Source: CAZADA01 sp964636945
Lineage (GTDB): Bacteria > Pseudomonadota > Alphaproteobacteria > Caulobacterales > Maricaulaceae
Direction of reading: 5' to 3'
Length of the DNA stretch: 64,000 nt
Assembly (NCBI GenBank): GCA_964636945.1
Contig: CAZWVH010000001.1
Location: forward strand, 1-64,000
Position numbers and translations under genes: made by a program. The notes beneath the pieces are model-generated. The model had not been told where the DNA came from, searched no databases, and saw nothing but the letters and a program-made list of their open reading frames with translations. This document shows, in pieces, positions 19,061 through 27,449 of the stretch. How positions within the stretch are numbered: position 1 is the stretch's first letter; every line of letters begins with the position of its first letter.

Positions 19061-19663
19061 TCATGTCGTTCGCCTGCTGGACAACGCAGCGGCCAATGTG
19101 CCGTCATCCAGATAGTCGAGCTCGCCGCCCACGGGCACGCCGCGTGCAATGGAGGTGACGGCGACCCCGCAGGCCTTTAACCGCTCGGCCAAATAATGGG
19201 CGGTTGCAGCACCATCAACCGTGGCGTTTAACGCCAAAATGACTTCCTTGATCTCGTCAGATCGCGCGCGCGCGATCAGCTCGCCAATGCGCAAATCTTC
19301 CGGGCCGGCGCCATCGAGCGCGGACAACACGCCGCCAAGCACATGATACCGGCCGGAAAAGGCGCCAGCTCGCTCCAACGCCCATAAATCAGCCACGGTT
19401 TCCACCACGCAGATCAAGGATGAATCACGGGTTTCACTGGCGCAGACATGGCAGGGATCGCCAGCGTCCCAATTGCCGCAGATTGAGCAGGGGTGAATTG
19501 CCTCCGCGGTCTGCGCCAATGCGGTGGCCAAGGGCGTCATCACCGTGTCGCGGTGTTTGAGCAGATACAGCACCGCGCGCCGCGCCGAGCGCGGCCCCAG
19601 ACCTGGCAGCTTGGCCAACAGGTTCAACAATGAATTGAGTTCCGGTCCGGTGACGTCCGCCAT
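19061..19663 (-). CDS. recR: Recombination protein RecR
   Basis: 200 aa. RecR acts with RecF/RecO to load RecA on gapped DNA. The helix-hairpin-helix (LAKLPGLGPRSARRAVLYL), the C4 zinc finger (CSICGNWDAGDPCHVC) and the Toprim start (ICVVETVADLWALERAGAF) are all present. recF is elsewhere in the window (45.6 kb). The gene follows hmgL after 96 nt and is not preceded by dnaX-ybaB as in many bacteria. Confidence 0.96.
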   Translation of the reverse strand: MADVTGPELNSLLNLLAKLPGLGPRSARRAVLYLLKHRDTVMTPLATALAQTAEAIHPCSICGNWDAGDPCHVCASETRDSSLICVVETVADLWALERAGAFSGRYHVLGGVLSALDGAGPEDLRIGELIARARSDEIKEVILALNATVDGAATAHYLAERLKACGVAVTSIARGVPVGGELDYLDDGTLAAALSSRRTT

Positions 19664-19759
19664 ACGCGCTCACTGCAGTGAATTCACACTGACACAGCGC
19701 CGATTCGGCCATCAGGTCGTCATCACCCGCTTACAAAACTGTGCAGGCGGTGCACAATG

Positions 19760-20665
19760 CTATGCTGGAGTGCACGCCGCTGCCTTGGCATTGGTCACCT
19801 TTGAGGCAGGGTCACGTCCCAGTTCCAGGGAAATCCACTGGCTAACGTCAACCAGCGCGTCCAGGTCCACTCCAGTTTCCACACCCATGCCATGAAGCAT
19901 ATAGACGACATCTTCGGTGGCGACATTGCCCGACGCTCCAGGAGCATAGGGACAGCCGCCAAGGCCGGACACGGACGCATCCATCACCCGAACACCGGCA
20001 TCAAAACACGCGAGTAGATTGGCGAGCGCCTGACCATAGGTATCGTGAAAATGACAAGCGAGCCGGTTCATGGGCACATGACTGGCCACCGCTTCAAGCA
20101 TTTTACGGGCTTTCCCCGGCGTGCCAACGCCAATGGTGTCACCCAGCGAAATTTCGAAACAGCCCATGGCGTAAAGCGCCTTGGACACCTCCACCACTTT
20201 TTCCACGGGAACATGTCCCTCATAGGGACAACCGAGTACGCATGACACATAGCCCCTCACCGCGATATTGTCAGCAATGGCGGCGTCGACCACGGGACGA
20301 AAGCGCTCGAGGCTCTCAGCAATACTGGCATTGATGTTTTTTTGACTGAAGGTTTCCGAGGCGGCGCCAAACACGGCGACCTCTTTGGCGCCTGCAGTTT
20401 TTGCGGCTTCATAGCCTTTCATATTCGGTGTGAGCACCGGATAGCGCACGCCAGCGCACGGCGTAATCTTCTCCAGCACGTCATCACTACCCGCCATTTG
20501 CGGCACCCATTTGGGCGATACAAACGCGCCCGCCTCGACCACCGGAAGGCCCGCAGCGGCGAGCTTGTCCACCAATGCAACCCGCGTGGCCACGCTCACC
20601 GGTGTTTTTTCGTTTTGCAGTCCATCGCGCGGGCCCACATCGACGATGGTGACATGATCGGTCAT
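19760..20665 (-). CDS. hmgL: Hydroxymethylglutaryl-CoA lyase
   Basis: 301 aa. It cleaves HMG-CoA to acetoacetate and acetyl-CoA, the last step of leucine breakdown. The DRE-TIM motif [12 protein letters not shown] opens the barrel, HFHDTYGQ gives the metal His pair and [19 protein letters not shown] is the mobile loop with the active-site Cys. It stands after mccA on the same strand, completing MCC subunits and lyase. Isovaleryl-CoA dehydrogenase and methylglutaconyl-CoA hydratase genes are not here. Confidence 0.95.
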   Translation of the reverse strand: MTDHVTIVDVGPRDGLQNEKTPVSVATRVALVDKLAAAGLPVVEAGAFVSPKWVPQMAGSDDVLEKITPCAGVRYPVLTPNMKGYEAAKTAGAKEVAVFGAASETFSQKNINASIAESLERFRPVVDAAIADNIAVRGYVSCVLGCPYEGHVPVEKVVEVSKALYAMGCFEISLGDTIGVGTPGKARKMLEAVASHVPMNRLACHFHDTYGQALANLLACFDAGVRVMDASVSGLGGCPYAPGASGNVATEDVVYMLHGMGVETGVDLDALVDVSQWISLELGRDPASKVTNAKAAACTPA

Positions 20666-20783
20666 GACTGGCCCTTCTTGTTACAATGGATTGCTTATAT
20701 GTAGGGCGAACGCCGCCGATCATCTATCACCACAGCGACGCCAATGGGCTCACCGCCTTTAGCGTCGCGCCGTCCAGCGATGG

Positions 20784-22904
20784 CTATGACGCCGTCTCCA
20801 TGGCCTGCGCACTGTCCAAGGCCGCTAGCTCGTCGCCCTCCTTCACCTGATCGCCAGCCTTGAAGTTGACCGCCGCCACAACGCCATCGCTCGGTGCGGC
20901 GATGGCGTGCTCCATCTTCATGGCTTCCAGGGTCAATAGGGTTTGCCCGGCCACCACTTTGTCGCCCGCCCTCACCGCCACACTTGTGATGAGCCCGGGC
21001 ATGGGCGCGGCGAGCGACCCGCCGGCCGCGTGTGAATCCGCCGCGGCGTCATCGGGATCTGGGCGTTGATAGGTCCAGTGGTATGATCCGAGCCAGACAT
21101 GAACAGCAGTTTGGGTGACGAATGTGTCCAGCACGCGCGCCCTGCCCTCATGCTCTATGCGCAATTGGCCCGGTTCTTGCGTGACGGTAATCAGCGCCTC
21201 ATGGGCCGCCCCCTGCTTCGTGAGGCGTGCGTGTATTCCTTCCCAGGAAACGGAAACTTGTTCGAGCTGATCTCCCCCGGTCAGCTCGACTTTTTCGCTG
21301 GATGGGGCGTTTAATCTAAATCCAGACAGGCTCGACCACGGGCTCGACTGCGTTCGCGTCGGATCATGAATCGCCAGGCGCCGGGCCCGATCTCGATTGT
21401 CGAGCACGACCGCGGCGCATGCTGCGATGAGCGGCAATGGTCCGAAATCAGGCTGCGCGAACAATTCGTCCCGATGTTCATCAATAAAGTGCGTGGAGAG
21501 TTCACCGGCCACAAATGCGGGATGGCTGACAATGGCGTGAAGGAAGGTCGCATTGGTGGTCACGCCAGCAATACGAATTTGCTCCAGTGCGCGGGCCAAT
21601 TCTCGGCACGCCGCTTGTCTGGATGGCCCGGTGGCGATGATCTTGGCGATCATGGGGTCGTAGTTGGGCGTGACCTCCTGGCCTTCTTCAACACCCGCGT
21701 CTATGCGTAAGCGCACAGTGTCCAGGCTTTTGCTGGTCAAAAAGTCCGTTGCGTCCAATGCCTCCGGAAAGCTCAGACGCTCCAACCTCCCCGTCGATGG
21801 GAGAAACCCACCCTCCGGGTTTTCCGCATAAAGGCGCGCTTCGATGGAGTGATTGAGCTGCCATGTGAAATCTTCGATGCGCGGCGGATCGGCAACGCCT
21901 TCGCGAGCTCCGTCGTCGGGGTCGTCGAACACGCTGCCGCCGGCGGCGACACGCAATTGCAGCTCCACCAGATCGCGATCATTGATCTCTTCGGTCACCG
22001 GATGTTCGACCTGAAGACGGGTGTTCATTTCCATGAAATAGACCGCATCCTCTTCTGGTGCGGCGGGATCGTAGAGAAACTCCACCGTGCCGGCGGAGAC
22101 ATAGTCCACGGCCTTGCCGGCTTTGATGGCTGCGTCATGCAGGCGTTGACGCACCGCATCGGGCAGGCTGGGCGCGGGCGCCTCTTCGATCACCTTCTGA
22201 TGCCGGCGCTGCACTGAACAGTCACGGTCCCACAAATGCACGAGGTTGCCGCGCGTATCGCCCAACAGCTGGACCTCAACATGGCGGGGTCGGCGGACAA
22301 ATTTCTCCACCAAAAACCGGTCATCGCCAAAGGCGTTTTGCGCCTCGCGCTTAGCGGCTGCCAGCGCATCCTTCACATCGCCGGCGCGTTCCACCAAGCG
22401 CATGCCCTTGCCACCACCGCCGGCCACGGCCTTGAAGAGCACGGGAAAACCAATGCGCTCGGCCGCTTCCTGGAAGGTTTTCAGCGATTGATCGTCGCCG
22501 TCATAGCCCGGCAGCACCGGCACGCCAGCCTCGCGCATCATGGCTTTCGCCGCGGCCTTGTCGCCCATTGCGCGGATGGTGTCGGGCTTGGGTCCGATGA
22601 AGACAATGTCGTTTTGCGCGCAAGCGTCCGCGAATTTGGCGTTCTCCGACAAAAAACCATAGCCTGGATGGATGGCCTCGGCCCCGGTTTGCTTGGCCGC
22701 GGCGATGATTTTGTCGATGACCAAATAACTTTCAGAGGCCGGGGCTGGACCAATGAACACGGCCTCATCGCAGGACTTGACGTGCAGGGCGTGGCGATCG
22801 GCTTGGGAGAACACCGCCACCGTGCGCACGCCCAAGCGCTTGCACGTGAGCGCCACGCGCACCGCGATTTCTCCACGATTGGCGATCAGAATTTTGGAGA
22901 ACAT
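20784..22904 (-). CDS. mccA: Methylcrotonoyl-CoA carboxylase biotin-containing alpha subunit
   Basis: 706 aa. The biotin carboxylase domain (MFSKILIANRGEIAVRV..., GGGGKGMRLV ATP-grasp loop, MEMNTRLQVEHPVTE) spans about residues 1-450. A linker/BT region follows, and then the biotinyl domain ends the protein with EAMKMEH (biotin on about Lys663). Acetyl-, propionyl- and methylcrotonyl-CoA carboxylase alpha subunits look alike. The neighbouring beta subunit and HMG-CoA lyase fix the assignment to leucine catabolism. A secreted NTF2-like gene lies between it and mccB. Confidence 0.9.
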   Translation of the reverse strand: MFSKILIANRGEIAVRVALTCKRLGVRTVAVFSQADRHALHVKSCDEAVFIGPAPASESYLVIDKIIAAAKQTGAEAIHPGYGFLSENAKFADACAQNDIVFIGPKPDTIRAMGDKAAAKAMMREAGVPVLPGYDGDDQSLKTFQEAAERIGFPVLFKAVAGGGGKGMRLVERAGDVKDALAAAKREAQNAFGDDRFLVEKFVRRPRHVEVQLLGDTRGNLVHLWDRDCSVQRRHQKVIEEAPAPSLPDAVRQRLHDAAIKAGKAVDYVSAGTVEFLYDPAAPEEDAVYFMEMNTRLQVEHPVTEEINDRDLVELQLRVAAGGSVFDDPDDGAREGVADPPRIEDFTWQLNHSIEARLYAENPEGGFLPSTGRLERLSFPEALDATDFLTSKSLDTVRLRIDAGVEEGQEVTPNYDPMIAKIIATGPSRQAACRELARALEQIRIAGVTTNATFLHAIVSHPAFVAGELSTHFIDEHRDELFAQPDFGPLPLIAACAAVVLDNRDRARRLAIHDPTRTQSSPWSSLSGFRLNAPSSEKVELTGGDQLEQVSVSWEGIHARLTKQGAAHEALITVTQEPGQLRIEHEGRARVLDTFVTQTAVHVWLGSYHWTYQRPDPDDAAADSHAAGGSLAAPMPGLITSVAVRAGDKVVAGQTLLTLEAMKMEHAIAAPSDGVVAAVNFKAGDQVKEGDELAALDSAQAMETAS

Positions 22905-23023
22905 GTGCGCCTCGCCCGCTGCCGCTCGAGTTCTTCACCTTGACCCGATTGCCAGCAATAGGTCGGATTTTGGCTCCGCTTTCAAGTGGTAATCAAAAGC
23001 GGCAGATCTTGGCCTGCACGACC

Positions 23024-23566
23024 TCACTCGGTCAGCATGAATTTGTGCACCAAGCTCGCAGGACGCATCGCCTCCATGGAGGGCGGGGTGATCTCATCGC
23101 ATGACTCTGGTTCAGCGGTGTAGGTCAGATCAACAATCCGCCAGCCCGCGTCGGTGTTCAACAGGGTGAACATGTCGATGCCGCAATGGATTGTGCCGCC
23201 ATCGGCCTTGACCTCATAGGGCGCCCAGACCGTCGCCATCAAGTCACCGCGAATGTTCACAACCGGATCCCAATACAGCTCCAACAACTCGTTGTCGCCG
23301 GACGTGATGCTCTCCACCGCCGCATCGAAGGCTTGTTCGCGGATCCGATGCTCACCGGCTTCGGTCTTGCGGATCGCACGGGTATAGCCCGGTGCGAGAA
23401 ACAGCGCCGTCAGCCTGTCCGCATCGCCCTCATGGAAGGCGATGAAGAAGTCGTCGATGACCTGAAGCACAGCTTCGCGCTCGGCATTTTCTTGAGCGAA
23501 CGTTGAATGGGGCGCCGCAATAGACGCGGCGATGGCCGCAATAAAGAATTTAACGATACGATCCAT
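23024..23566 (-). CDS. Secreted NTF2/SnoaL-like protein
   Basis: 180 aa from ATG 23566. A signal peptide (about 1-24, cleaved after TFA) is followed by a single cone-shaped NTF2-like domain: EREAVLQVIDDFFIAFHEGDADRLTALF, then YWDPVVNIRGDLMATVWAPYEV and WRIVDLTYTAE. This family (DUF4440/SnoaL_3 type) includes enzymes and simple binding proteins, and no catalytic residues can be assigned. It sits 17 nt after mccB and 119 nt before mccA, an unexpected place for an exported protein. Confidence 0.75.
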   Translation of the reverse strand: MDRIVKFFIAAIAASIAAPHSTFAQENAEREAVLQVIDDFFIAFHEGDADRLTALFLAPGYTRAIRKTEAGEHRIREQAFDAAVESITSGDNELLELYWDPVVNIRGDLMATVWAPYEVKADGGTIHCGIDMFTLLNTDAGWRIVDLTYTAEPESCDEITPPSMEAMRPASLVHKFMLTE

Positions 23567-23583
23567 GAGTTGGGCCTCCAAAC

Positions 23584-25194
23584 CTACATCCTAAACACGC
23601 CAAAGCGTGTGTCCTCCACCGGCGCATTCAAACACGCGGCAAGAGACAAGCCCACCACATCGCGGGTTTGGGCCGGATCGATGATGCCGTCATCCCAAAG
23701 CCGGGCTGAAGCGTAATACGGCGAACCCTGGCTCTCATAGTCGGCGCGGATAGCGTCTTTGAACTTGGTTTCTTCCTTGGCTGGCCAGGTCTCGCCGCGC
23801 GCCTCCAGCCCGTCTCGCTTGACAGTAGCGAGTACGGTGGCGGCCTGCTCCCCCCCCATGACGGAGATGCGCGCATTGGGCCACATGTATAAGAATCGCG
23901 GGCCGAAGGCGCGACCGGCCATGCCATAATTGCCCGCGCCATAGCTGCCGCCAATCACAACCGTGATCTTGGGAACGCGTGCGGTGCTTACGGCTGTGAC
24001 CAGCTTGGCCCCGTCTTTGGCGATGCCGCCCGCTTCGGCCTTTTTGCCCACCATGAACCCTGTGATGTTTTGCAAGAACAAGAGCGGGATCCCTCGCTGG
24101 GCGCACAGCTCGATAAAATGAGCGCCTTTCAGCGCGCTTTCGGAAAACAAGACGCCATTATTGGCAAGAATCCCCACCGGCATGCCGTGAATGCGCGCAA
24201 AACCTGTGACCAGCGTCGTGCCGTAAAGGTGCTTGAACTCGTCAAAGTCGGATGCGTCCACCAGTCGGGCAATGATCTCGCGCACATCATAGGGCTTGCG
24301 GGCGTCGGCCTCGACCACACCGTAAATCTCCTCCACAGGATAGTGCGGAGGACGGACCTCATTGAGCGGGGGGACCGTTTGTGGTTTTGCCCCAACTAAT
24401 CTGCGTACGATCCGGCGCGCGATGGCCAACGCGTGCACATCGTCTTGGGCATAGTGGTCGGTGACCCCGGATTCGCGGCTGTGCACGTCAGCGCCGCCCA
24501 ATTCCTCGGCCGTGACCACTTCACCGGTGGCGGCTTTGACCAAGGGCGGGCCGCCCAAGAAAATCGTGCCTTGATTTTTCACGATCACGCTTTCATCCGA
24601 CATGGCCGGCACATAGGCGCCGCCGGCGGTGGAACTGCCGTGTACAACCGAAATCTGCGGAATCCCGAGGGCGGAGAGATTGGCCTGGTTGTAGAAGATG
24701 CGCCCAAAATGCTCTTTGTCAGGAAATACGTCGTCCTGGAGCGGTAAGAACGCTCCGCCCGACTCCACCAAATAGACGCACGGCAAGCGATTTTCTCGCG
24801 CGATCTCTTGCGCGCGCAGATGCTTTTTCACCGTCATCGGATGGTAAGTGCCGCCTTTCACTGTGGGATCATTGGCGACGATCATGCACAGTGCGCCTTC
24901 AACCCGCCCAATGCCCGTGATGATTCCAGCCGACGCCACATCGCCGGAATACATCTGCCAGGCGGCAAAGGCGCCCAATTCTAAGAATGGGCTGTCGGGA
25001 TCAATCAACCGGTCGATCCGCTCGCGCGGCAATAAGCGGCCGCGCTCAATGTGTTTGGCGCGCGATTTTTCAGAGCCGCCTCGCGCAACCTGCTCATGTC
25101 GCTCGCGCAATTCATTAGCGAGGGCACGCATGGCCGCCGCATTGGCGGAAAAACTATCGGATTGGGGAGACAACGCTGAGGGTAGAATGGTCAT
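23584..25194 (-). CDS. mccB: Methylcrotonoyl-CoA carboxylase beta subunit
   Basis: 536 aa from ATG 25194. The upstream extension of the frame lacks family residues. It is a carboxyltransferase with the N (acyl-CoA) and C (carboxybiotin) crotonase-like domains: [54 protein letters not shown], and [19 protein letters not shown] with the glycine-rich oxyanion turn. The GNYGM(A/C)GRA(F/Y) block is typical of MCC beta. It begins the leucine-degradation run. Confidence 0.93.
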   Translation of the reverse strand: MTILPSALSPQSDSFSANAAAMRALANELRERHEQVARGGSEKSRAKHIERGRLLPRERIDRLIDPDSPFLELGAFAAWQMYSGDVASAGIITGIGRVEGALCMIVANDPTVKGGTYHPMTVKKHLRAQEIARENRLPCVYLVESGGAFLPLQDDVFPDKEHFGRIFYNQANLSALGIPQISVVHGSSTAGGAYVPAMSDESVIVKNQGTIFLGGPPLVKAATGEVVTAEELGGADVHSRESGVTDHYAQDDVHALAIARRIVRRLVGAKPQTVPPLNEVRPPHYPVEEIYGVVEADARKPYDVREIIARLVDASDFDEFKHLYGTTLVTGFARIHGMPVGILANNGVLFSESALKGAHFIELCAQRGIPLLFLQNITGFMVGKKAEAGGIAKDGAKLVTAVSTARVPKITVVIGGSYGAGNYGMAGRAFGPRFLYMWPNARISVMGGEQAATVLATVKRDGLEARGETWPAKEETKFKDAIRADYESQGSPYYASARLWDDGIIDPAQTRDVVGLSLAACLNAPVEDTRFGVFRM

Positions 25195-25321
25195 GCGAGG
25201 ACAAACCTTGCAGTGCTGATATGGCCAGGGGCGTAACGTAACCTGATTGAATGCGGAATGCGCAAACAGATTGCTCAAATGACAGGAGCGCCCGCCAAAC
25301 CGCGACGAACTCTCCGCATCG

Positions 25322-25898
25322 CTAACTCTTCATGTCTGACTGTCTTTCGGTCTTCTTGCGTGAAGAGATAGCCGAGGAAACGGTGCGGTAGATCCCATCA
25401 GAGCCAGCCTCGCGCACTTGAATAGCAGTAAACGTCTGATTGTCGCTCACCCAGTGTTCGTGACGAGTATCCCAGGATTTTGAGGATGAATCATCTTCGC
25501 TCGCATCCCGATCAGCAACTGTCTTGTATTCATCGACAATGCAATACATGCCGTCGTCGCCCTTTTCGCAAACCGGAACGTTGACGACATAAGGGTCGTG
25601 CTCATCTTGGCCGTCTTCACCGAGTGAGACCATGGTCATGACGCCATCATTGAGCACCCAGCGGTCGCTGACAGCGCCGTCATAGGTGTAGTTGAGCACA
25701 CCGGGTTCACTCATCTTGGCCCCAAAATCCGACTCAAAAGTCGACATGCCGCCTGAATATTCCACCGAGTGTCCGCGACCGGAAAATTCGCCAGCATAAA
25801 GGTTGTGCACCTCGGATATGCATTCGGCGTGGTTATCTGCGATCACCGGCCCAGCGAGCCCCACGCACAACGCTGATAGGATCAAGGTTTTTTTTCAT
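25322..25898 (-). pseudogene. Uncharacterised secreted protein, frame broken at an A8 tract
   Basis: From 25885 the frame is open for 187 codons and begins with the hydrophobic part of a signal peptide. A good Shine-Dalgarno (GGAAGGGG) and ATG lie at 25898, but eight A's directly after that ATG put it in another frame that stops after about 20 codons. With seven A's the protein would start MKKTLILSALCVGLAGPVIA, a textbook signal peptide cleaved before DN. The mature part is acidic, has several Cys and matches no family I know. A TTG start at 25885 is the only alternative, but it would lack the basic N-region. I score it as broken or switchable, not necessarily dead. Confidence 0.6.
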
Positions 25899-25990
25899 GA
25901 ACGCCCCTTCCACAATATCCTCGCGCCCATCGCGCTGACACCGGGATACCAGACGCGCGCGACACGCAAAAGATGGGCGAAAGTCGGGTC

Positions 25991-26791
25991 CTAGGGCAGG
26001 ACCGGCTCGCTGGTGGACGCCGTTGGCGCGGCCAGTCCAGCCACGCTACGCAACCATGCGGCGATTCCGTTCCGATCGGCGCTCATGTCAGCACCGGTGC
26101 GTTCGTCCACCAACATTGACGAACCGTGGACGCCGTTTTCAATCACCCGGATGCGCACGCCTGCAGCCCAAAAAATGTCGCGTTGCTCGATGGAAGAGTC
26201 GCGAGCCATTTCCGATGCCGGCCGCACGGCGAGTGCGGGAACCTCGAGCTGATCAATCCAATCACGCGCACGACAGTCAGCCAATGGTTCGCCAGCTGCG
26301 GGCGAAAATGCGATCACGGCCCGTACGGTCTCTGGGTTTTCCGCGGCAAGGCGGAAGACCAAAGCCCCTGAATACGAACTGCCCCAAACGACGACACGAT
26401 CAGCCAGATTCCGTTCGATCACGAAATCCAAGGCCGCTTGCAGATCAGCGGCGGCGTCGCAAAATCTATTCGGCGTATCGGGAGGCAGAAACGCACTGGT
26501 GCGGTTGGTTTGCCCAAAGGCTTCTCCGCCCGCACGCTGATCCCAGGCGATCACACGGAACCCAAGCTCGTTCAGCCACGGTGCGAGCGGGCCATACTCC
26601 CCGCGTCCATTGGCGCCGCCTTGGTGAAACGCCAGGATAAGCGGGGCGGATGCGTCCAAATCGGCAAAGTACGCCGCGCCATAAATCGTCACGCCGTCCT
26701 CGGTGGTGGTTGACAAGGTGGCCTGCGCGCGCGCTGGCCCCGCCATGCACAGCATCACCGTCATCACGATCAGGCCAGACTTCCAACTCAT
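25991..26791 (-). CDS. Secreted alpha/beta hydrolase (dienelactone-hydrolase-like)
   Basis: 266 aa from ATG 26791, where MSWKSGLIVMTVMLCMAGPARAQ gives a clear signal peptide. The frame continues 37 codons upstream without support. The mature protein is a compact alpha/beta hydrolase: ILAFHQGGANGRGEY (oxyanion), WDQRAGG, VVWGSSYSGALVFRLA (nucleophile Ser in GSSYSG), and a final His in IENGVHGSSML. It resembles prolyl-oligopeptidase-type esterases. Periplasmic, substrate unknown. Confidence 0.8.
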   Translation of the reverse strand: MSWKSGLIVMTVMLCMAGPARAQATLSTTTEDGVTIYGAAYFADLDASAPLILAFHQGGANGRGEYGPLAPWLNELGFRVIAWDQRAGGEAFGQTNRTSAFLPPDTPNRFCDAAADLQAALDFVIERNLADRVVVWGSSYSGALVFRLAAENPETVRAVIAFSPAAGEPLADCRARDWIDQLEVPALAVRPASEMARDSSIEQRDIFWAAGVRIRVIENGVHGSSMLVDERTGADMSADRNGIAAWLRSVAGLAAPTASTSEPVLP

Positions 26792-26826
26792 GGCATTCCC
26801 CCTTGGCGTCCTTGCTCCTGGCCCAC

Positions 26827-27333
26827 TTAGCGGCGGCAAGTTCCATCCCATCCAAACCAGCGTTTTGCCCTTGGCTCGAACGCTGACCAAAACGCGTCCC
26901 ATCCGTCTTCCCGCGATGGTTGCCCGGCTCTCGAATCTCCGTGGGCCGAGCTTAGCGAACCGTGAGCCAACAGCACCTTATCGGCGGTTTCAAGGCGAAC
27001 GCCGCGCGGACGGCTGAACGCTGCATCATCGGCCCATGTGGAAGGGTCGCACCAATCCGTAGTCGGATCCACGGTCAGCAAGAGCCGCTGACCAGGTCCA
27101 TCAAAATCGTCGGAGCTATTGAATGTGAGGCCAAACACCGTTTCGCGCCCAAACATTCCTCGCGCGGTGCGAACCCGTCGACCATCCAACAAAACCTCAT
27201 CGCACAGCATGCGGCGACGCCAGCGCAACAGCCTGAGATCGCCATCAATCACCAGTTTGATATCGATTTGACCGCCAGCAATTCTCGTGACGTCAGCAGT
27301 AATGTCGACCGATGGGCTCATGCGCGCCTCCAT
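26827..27333 (-). CDS. Uncharacterised small cytosolic protein
   Basis: 168 aa from ATG 27333, or 164 aa from ATG 27321. No signal peptide, no membrane segment and no recognised family. The N-terminal half looks beta-rich (VDITADVTRIAGGQIDIKLVIDG), with several Arg-rich turns. The C-terminus has many Trp (WDAFWSAFEPRAKRWFGWDGT). It lies between the secreted hydrolase and the terminator of the oligopeptidase gene. Codon use is like its neighbours', so I believe it is real. The function is open. Confidence 0.5.
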   Translation of the reverse strand: MEARMSPSVDITADVTRIAGGQIDIKLVIDGDLRLLRWRRRMLCDEVLLDGRRVRTARGMFGRETVFGLTFNSSDDFDGPGQRLLLTVDPTTDWCDPSTWADDAAFSRPRGVRLETADKVLLAHGSLSSAHGDSRAGQPSREDGWDAFWSAFEPRAKRWFGWDGTCRR

Positions 27334-27389
27334 ATTGTTAGTCAATAAGGTAGTCGATGCTCGCGCGAAACGCCAGCAGCGTTCGGCGC

Positions 27390-27418
27390 AAAAAAAGCCC
27401 GGGCGCGGGGCCCGGGCT
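27390..27418 (-). terminator. Rho-independent terminator of the prolyl oligopeptidase gene
   Basis: On the minus strand a perfect 9-bp stem (AGCCCGGGC / GCCCGGGCT, 27396-27404 with 27410-27418, 5-nt loop) is followed by seven T's, 31 nt after the stop codon. It separates this gene from the small gene downstream. Confidence 0.9.
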
Positions 27419-27449
27419 ATCACACGTGCAGTCGTTAAGGCGCCCAAGA

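Noticed and set aside
20784..22904. Propionyl-CoA or acetyl-CoA carboxylase alpha subunit
   Set aside because: Sequence alone does not exclude it, but the adjacent MCC-type beta subunit and HMG-CoA lyase favour methylcrotonyl-CoA carboxylase.
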